Assembly: GCA_964559845.1 (NCBI GenBank)
Contig: CAZLJF010000070.1
Location: forward strand, 1 to 8,296
Reading direction: 5' to 3'
DNA length: 8,296 nucleotides
From: WSZY01 sp964559845
GTDB taxonomy: Bacteria; Pseudomonadota; Zetaproteobacteria; Mariprofundales; Mariprofundaceae
The notes below the pieces were generated by a model, which saw nothing but the letters and a program-made list of their open reading frames with translations, ran no database searches and had not been told where the DNA came from. Positions 6,203 through 8,296 of this stretch are shown here, piece by piece; position 1 is the first letter of the stretch; the number at the start of each line of letters is the position of its first letter. Both the position numbers and the translations under genes were made by a program.

Positions 6203-6255
6203 TGCCCCGGCCAGCGCCATCCATGGCTCCGTCCCACATCCTGTGGGATGGGGCA
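6203..6255. other. Three-stem structured element between secA and argJ
   Basis: An outer stem, TGCCCC (6203-6208) with GGGGCA (6250-6255), encloses two perfect hairpins: GCCAT/ATGGC (6216-6227) and TCCCACA/TGTGGGA (6232-6248). There is no T-tract, so it is not a classical terminator. It could attenuate or stabilise the secA-argJ transcript, or be a small repeat element. The CCATCCATGG core is shared with the hairpin at 141-158. Confidence 0.5.
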
Positions 6256-6287
6256 GACTTCCACATGCTTGAGATAAGGTAAAAAAA

Positions 6288-7499
6288 ATGGCTGTGAACC
6301 CACCGCATCTTAAACCTGCACTGGCAGTCCCCGGCTTTAGAGTTGGTACGGCATCCTGCGGCGTAAAGTCTCCCGAACTCAAAGGCAAACGTCAGGATGT
6401 CACCCTGATTGTTGCTGATGTGCCGTGCCATGCAGCGGGGGTATTCACCCGGAATCGTTTTCGTGCTGCCTGTGTAACACTCGGCGAAGCAACACTGGCG
6501 CGCCATGCAACGGATATCCGTGCCATTATCGCCAATGCCGGCAATGCCAATGCCGGAACAGGCAAGCTGGAACAGCAGTGGTCCGAGGAACTGATCGCAT
6601 CTGCGGCCGATGCAGCAGGCGTGGATGCGGACAAGGTTCTCTCCGCCTCCACCGGCGTGATTGGAACTCCATTCCCTATTGAACGTATCCGGAATGGCAT
6701 GCATGAGGCAGTGGAAAGCCTGATTGAGAACCACTGGGAAGCGGCGGCACATGCGATCAGGACAACCGATACGTTTGCCAAATGGGCATCGAGAAAGGTT
6801 GGTGATTATACCATCACCGGTATTGCCAAGGGTTCCGGCATGATTCACCCGAACATGGCAACGATGCTGGCCTTTATTGCCACCGATGCGCCGCTTACAG
6901 CGGAACAACTGCAAGCGATGCTGCGACGTGTAGCCGACCGCTCATTCAACTGCATCAGCGTGGATGGCGACACCTCCACCAACGACACGCTCTATCTTCT
7001 CTCCAGCGGCATTGGCCTGGGGCACTCGCCGATGGATGACATATCCGGCTTTGAGCAGGCGTTAACGGAACTCTGCATCGAACTGGCGCAGTTGATTGTC
7101 CGTGATGGTGAAGGTGTTTCCAAGTTTGTTACCATTGAAGTTACCAGTGCCACAAGTGAACAGGATGCCCGGCAAGTCGGTCGCGCCATTGCTGTCTCTC
7201 CGCTGGTCAAAACCGCCTTTGCAGGATCCGACGCCAACTGGGGCCGTATCCTCTCGGCAGTCGGCAACTCCGGTGTAGAGATCGACACCAACAAAATCTC
7301 TCTACAGGCAGATGATGTGATGATGCTCGAATCCGGCAACCTGCATCCGGATTACAGGGATGAAGATGGCATGGCTGTATTCGCCAGGGATGAGTTCACG
7401 CTCCATGTTGACCTTGGACTGGGCAAGGCATCCGCCACAGTCTGGACAGGCGATCTGACGCACGAATATATCGTTATCAATGCTGAGTACCGGACGTAG
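6288..7499 (+). CDS. argJ: Arginine biosynthesis protein ArgJ (glutamate N-acetyltransferase)
   Basis: ArgJ transfers the acetyl group from N-acetylornithine to glutamate, releasing ornithine and recycling the acetyl group in cyclic arginine synthesis. Some members also use acetyl-CoA, and the sequence alone does not tell which type this is. The 403 residues match family length. The precursor cleaves itself between A191 and T192 in KGSGMIHPNMATML (181-194), making T192 the catalytic nucleophile of the beta chain. Other signatures are NAGNANAGTG (83-92), STGVIG (121-126) around the oxyanion hole, TTDTF (159-163), DGDTSTND (226-233), RDGEG (272-276), GSDANWGRI (313-321) and the C-terminal EYRT. 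AAGG at 6276-6279 lies eight bases before ATG 6288. It follows secA by 91 bases in the same direction and may be co-transcribed. The Pseudomonas chromosome has a similar secA, argJ, mutT order. Confidence 0.97.
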   Translation: MAVNPPHLKPALAVPGFRVGTASCGVKSPELKGKRQDVTLIVADVPCHAAGVFTRNRFRAACVTLGEATLARHATDIRAIIANAGNANAGTGKLEQQWSEELIASAADAAGVDADKVLSASTGVIGTPFPIERIRNGMHEAVESLIENHWEAAAHAIRTTDTFAKWASRKVGDYTITGIAKGSGMIHPNMATMLAFIATDAPLTAEQLQAMLRRVADRSFNCISVDGDTSTNDTLYLLSSGIGLGHSPMDDISGFEQALTELCIELAQLIVRDGEGVSKFVTIEVTSATSEQDARQVGRAIAVSPLVKTAFAGSDANWGRILSAVGNSGVEIDTNKISLQADDVMMLESGNLHPDYRDEDGMAVFARDEFTLHVDLGLGKASATVWTGDLTHEYIVINAEYRT

Positions 7500-7579
7500 A
7501 ACTTTCGCTCCACTCCCTCATGCAGGTCGTCGGGCAATAAGGCATACAATATTCACTGACAAGCCTCGACAAAACCCTT

Positions 7580-8002
7580 GTGATTGCAGCCATACAACAA
7601 GTCATTGCTCTCGTCGCCGCCTTTAACAGCAATCAGGAATTATTGCTGCTCAAGCGTCCGGATGATGTGCATCAGGGCGGGCTCTGGTCCTTCCCCGGCG
7701 GAAAAGTTGGAGAATATGAAACACCACTTGATGCAGCGGTGCGTGAATTCAAAGAAGAGACCGGACTTTCCGGCAAACGCTGGCGTCATCTCGGCAAATC
7801 ATCACACAGCTATGATGACCGCACACTCCACTTCCTCTTTTTCGTATGCATATGCCCGGACACTTCAGACCTAAACACTGAATCATCTCATGCATGGGTC
7901 AAACTTGATAAGCTTGGTGACTACACCATGCCGGAAGCCAACACCAAACTGCTTTCCATGCTCTCAATTCCTGAAATGAATGAATACCTGAACTCTTTTT
8001 GA
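7580..8002 (+). CDS. mutT: Nudix hydrolase, probable 8-oxo-dGTP diphosphatase MutT
   Basis: The 140-residue product carries a perfect Nudix box (G-x5-E-x7-RE-x2-EE-x-GL) at residues 41-63, preceded by KRPDDVHQGGLWSFPGGK (25-42). That stretch is the MutT-specific signature, with the HQGGLW loop that contacts the base. MutT hydrolyses 8-oxo-dGTP to the monophosphate and keeps oxidised guanine out of DNA. Length fits (129 in E. coli) and there is no ThiE-like fusion. The start is GTG at 7580: the frame opens at 7541 with no ATG upstream, and the first strand of the Nudix fold (VIALVAAF) begins a few codons later, so no downstream start is possible. No clear Shine-Dalgarno sequence is seen. TACAAT at 7545-7550 in the 80-base gap after argJ could be a -10 box, but a -35 is lacking. 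No intrinsic terminator follows. Confidence 0.92.
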   Translation: MIAAIQQVIALVAAFNSNQELLLLKRPDDVHQGGLWSFPGGKVGEYETPLDAAVREFKEETGLSGKRWRHLGKSSHSYDDRTLHFLFFVCICPDTSDLNTESSHAWVKLDKLGDYTMPEANTKLLSMLSIPEMNEYLNSF

Positions 8003-8140
8003 GTCATCCACCTTCTTCTCCCCAATATTGCCGAAGACACTCTCCTCGCCCGCAACACCTACAATGGTGCAGGCTACTTTCAGAATACGGGATAACTGCA
8101 GCTGTTAACCACCCTCCCCGCGAGGCCGCCTGATGGTGAA
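8003..8140. other. Short spacer between mutT and the right IS end
   Basis: No intact gene or terminator is visible. On the minus strand a frame is open from 8104 into the end of mutT (7964) with no start codon. Its resemblance to a known protein is treated as a finding, not as a gene. Confidence 0.4.
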
Positions 8141-8296
8141 TTAGTCGCCCCTGAATAAATCTCAAGGTATTGTTTTTGTTTCTTTTTTTCTGTTTTTCGT
8201 GGTGTCATAATTGCAAGGGATAGTGGTTGATCCACGGGAACTCTTGCAAATACGGGGGAAGCATATGGGCCCGAAGCGGATGGAAAAGACGCCTTA
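8141..8296 (+). mobile_element. Left end of an insertion sequence (right copy, running out of the window)
   Basis: Bases 8141-8195 repeat the first 55 bases of the window in inverted orientation without a mismatch. From TTAG at the boundary the element runs rightward through a T-rich tract (about 8171-8197), which may blunt transcription entering from outside. It then reaches a leader with two TTGCAA copies (8213-8218 and 8244-8249) and a start codon at 8265 after GGGGGAAG. Only the first 156 bases are present, so the family and the other terminal repeat cannot be determined. TTAG at the edge would suit the short YTAR-type target of IS5-group elements, but this is weak evidence. Confidence 0.6.
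8265..8296 (+). CDS. Possible transposase, first ten codons only
   Basis: ATG at 8265 follows GGGGGAAG (8254-8261) at three bases, with the purine core GGGGA six bases away, a good ribosome binding site. The visible product is MGPKRMEKTP, basic as transposase N-termini often are. The frame runs off the window. The call rests on its location just inside a repeated IS-like end and not on any motif. Confidence 0.35.
   Translation, partial: MGPKRMEKTP

Noticed and set aside
1..8195. A single 8-kb composite transposon carrying secA as cargo
   Set aside because: The repeat is sharp on its inner edge, the possible transposase points outward, and the interior consists of core genes in an order known from other proteobacteria.
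1..8296. CRISPR arrays, tRNA or rRNA genes, toxin-antitoxin pairs, defence genes
   Set aside because: No regularly spaced direct repeats, cloverleaf with acceptor and T-loop motifs, or relevant protein signatures were found on either strand.

Overview
The window is a compact chromosomal block of mid-GC DNA from a Gram-negative, proteobacterium-like organism. The evidence is a proteobacterial SecA with a zinc-binding tail, HemJ-type haem synthesis, a Rof-like small protein, and the gene order secA-argJ-mutT. That order resembles the one I recall from Pseudomonas, where further genes sit in between. Gene order and base composition would fit a Zetaproteobacterium such as Mariprofundus, but this is a guess made without a database search.

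Layout. Bases 1-55 and 8141-8195 are a perfect 55-bp inverted repeat. I read these as the same end of two insertion-sequence copies that point outward on both sides of the block. Bases 56-428 hold no credible gene but contain several strong hairpins. A leftward pair, a Rof-like gene (877-1107) and hemJ (429-866), is divergent from a PLP-dependent aminotransferase (1143-2273). Their candidate -10 boxes overlap. A NarL/FixJ-type response regulator without an adjacent kinase follows (2340-2993) and ends at a clear intrinsic terminator. A 551-base non-coding stretch before secA holds a second, apparently ownerless terminator, an inverted repeat, a good sigma70-type promoter and a leader of about 147 nt. 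Then come secA (3545-6196), a three-stem structured spacer, argJ (6288-7499) and mutT (7580-8002). The right-hand IS end follows, with the first codons of a possible transposase.

How the genes relate. Most are housekeeping genes: protein export (SecA), arginine biosynthesis (ArgJ), nucleotide-pool sanitation (MutT) and protoporphyrin synthesis (HemJ). The regulators are the Rof-like protein, predicted to act on Rho, and the orphan response regulator. I see no defence system, CRISPR array, tRNA, rRNA or undescribed multi-gene system. The points worth a second look are non-coding: the flanking IS ends, the hairpin-rich left spacer, the overlapping divergent promoters, the orphan terminator and the secA leader.
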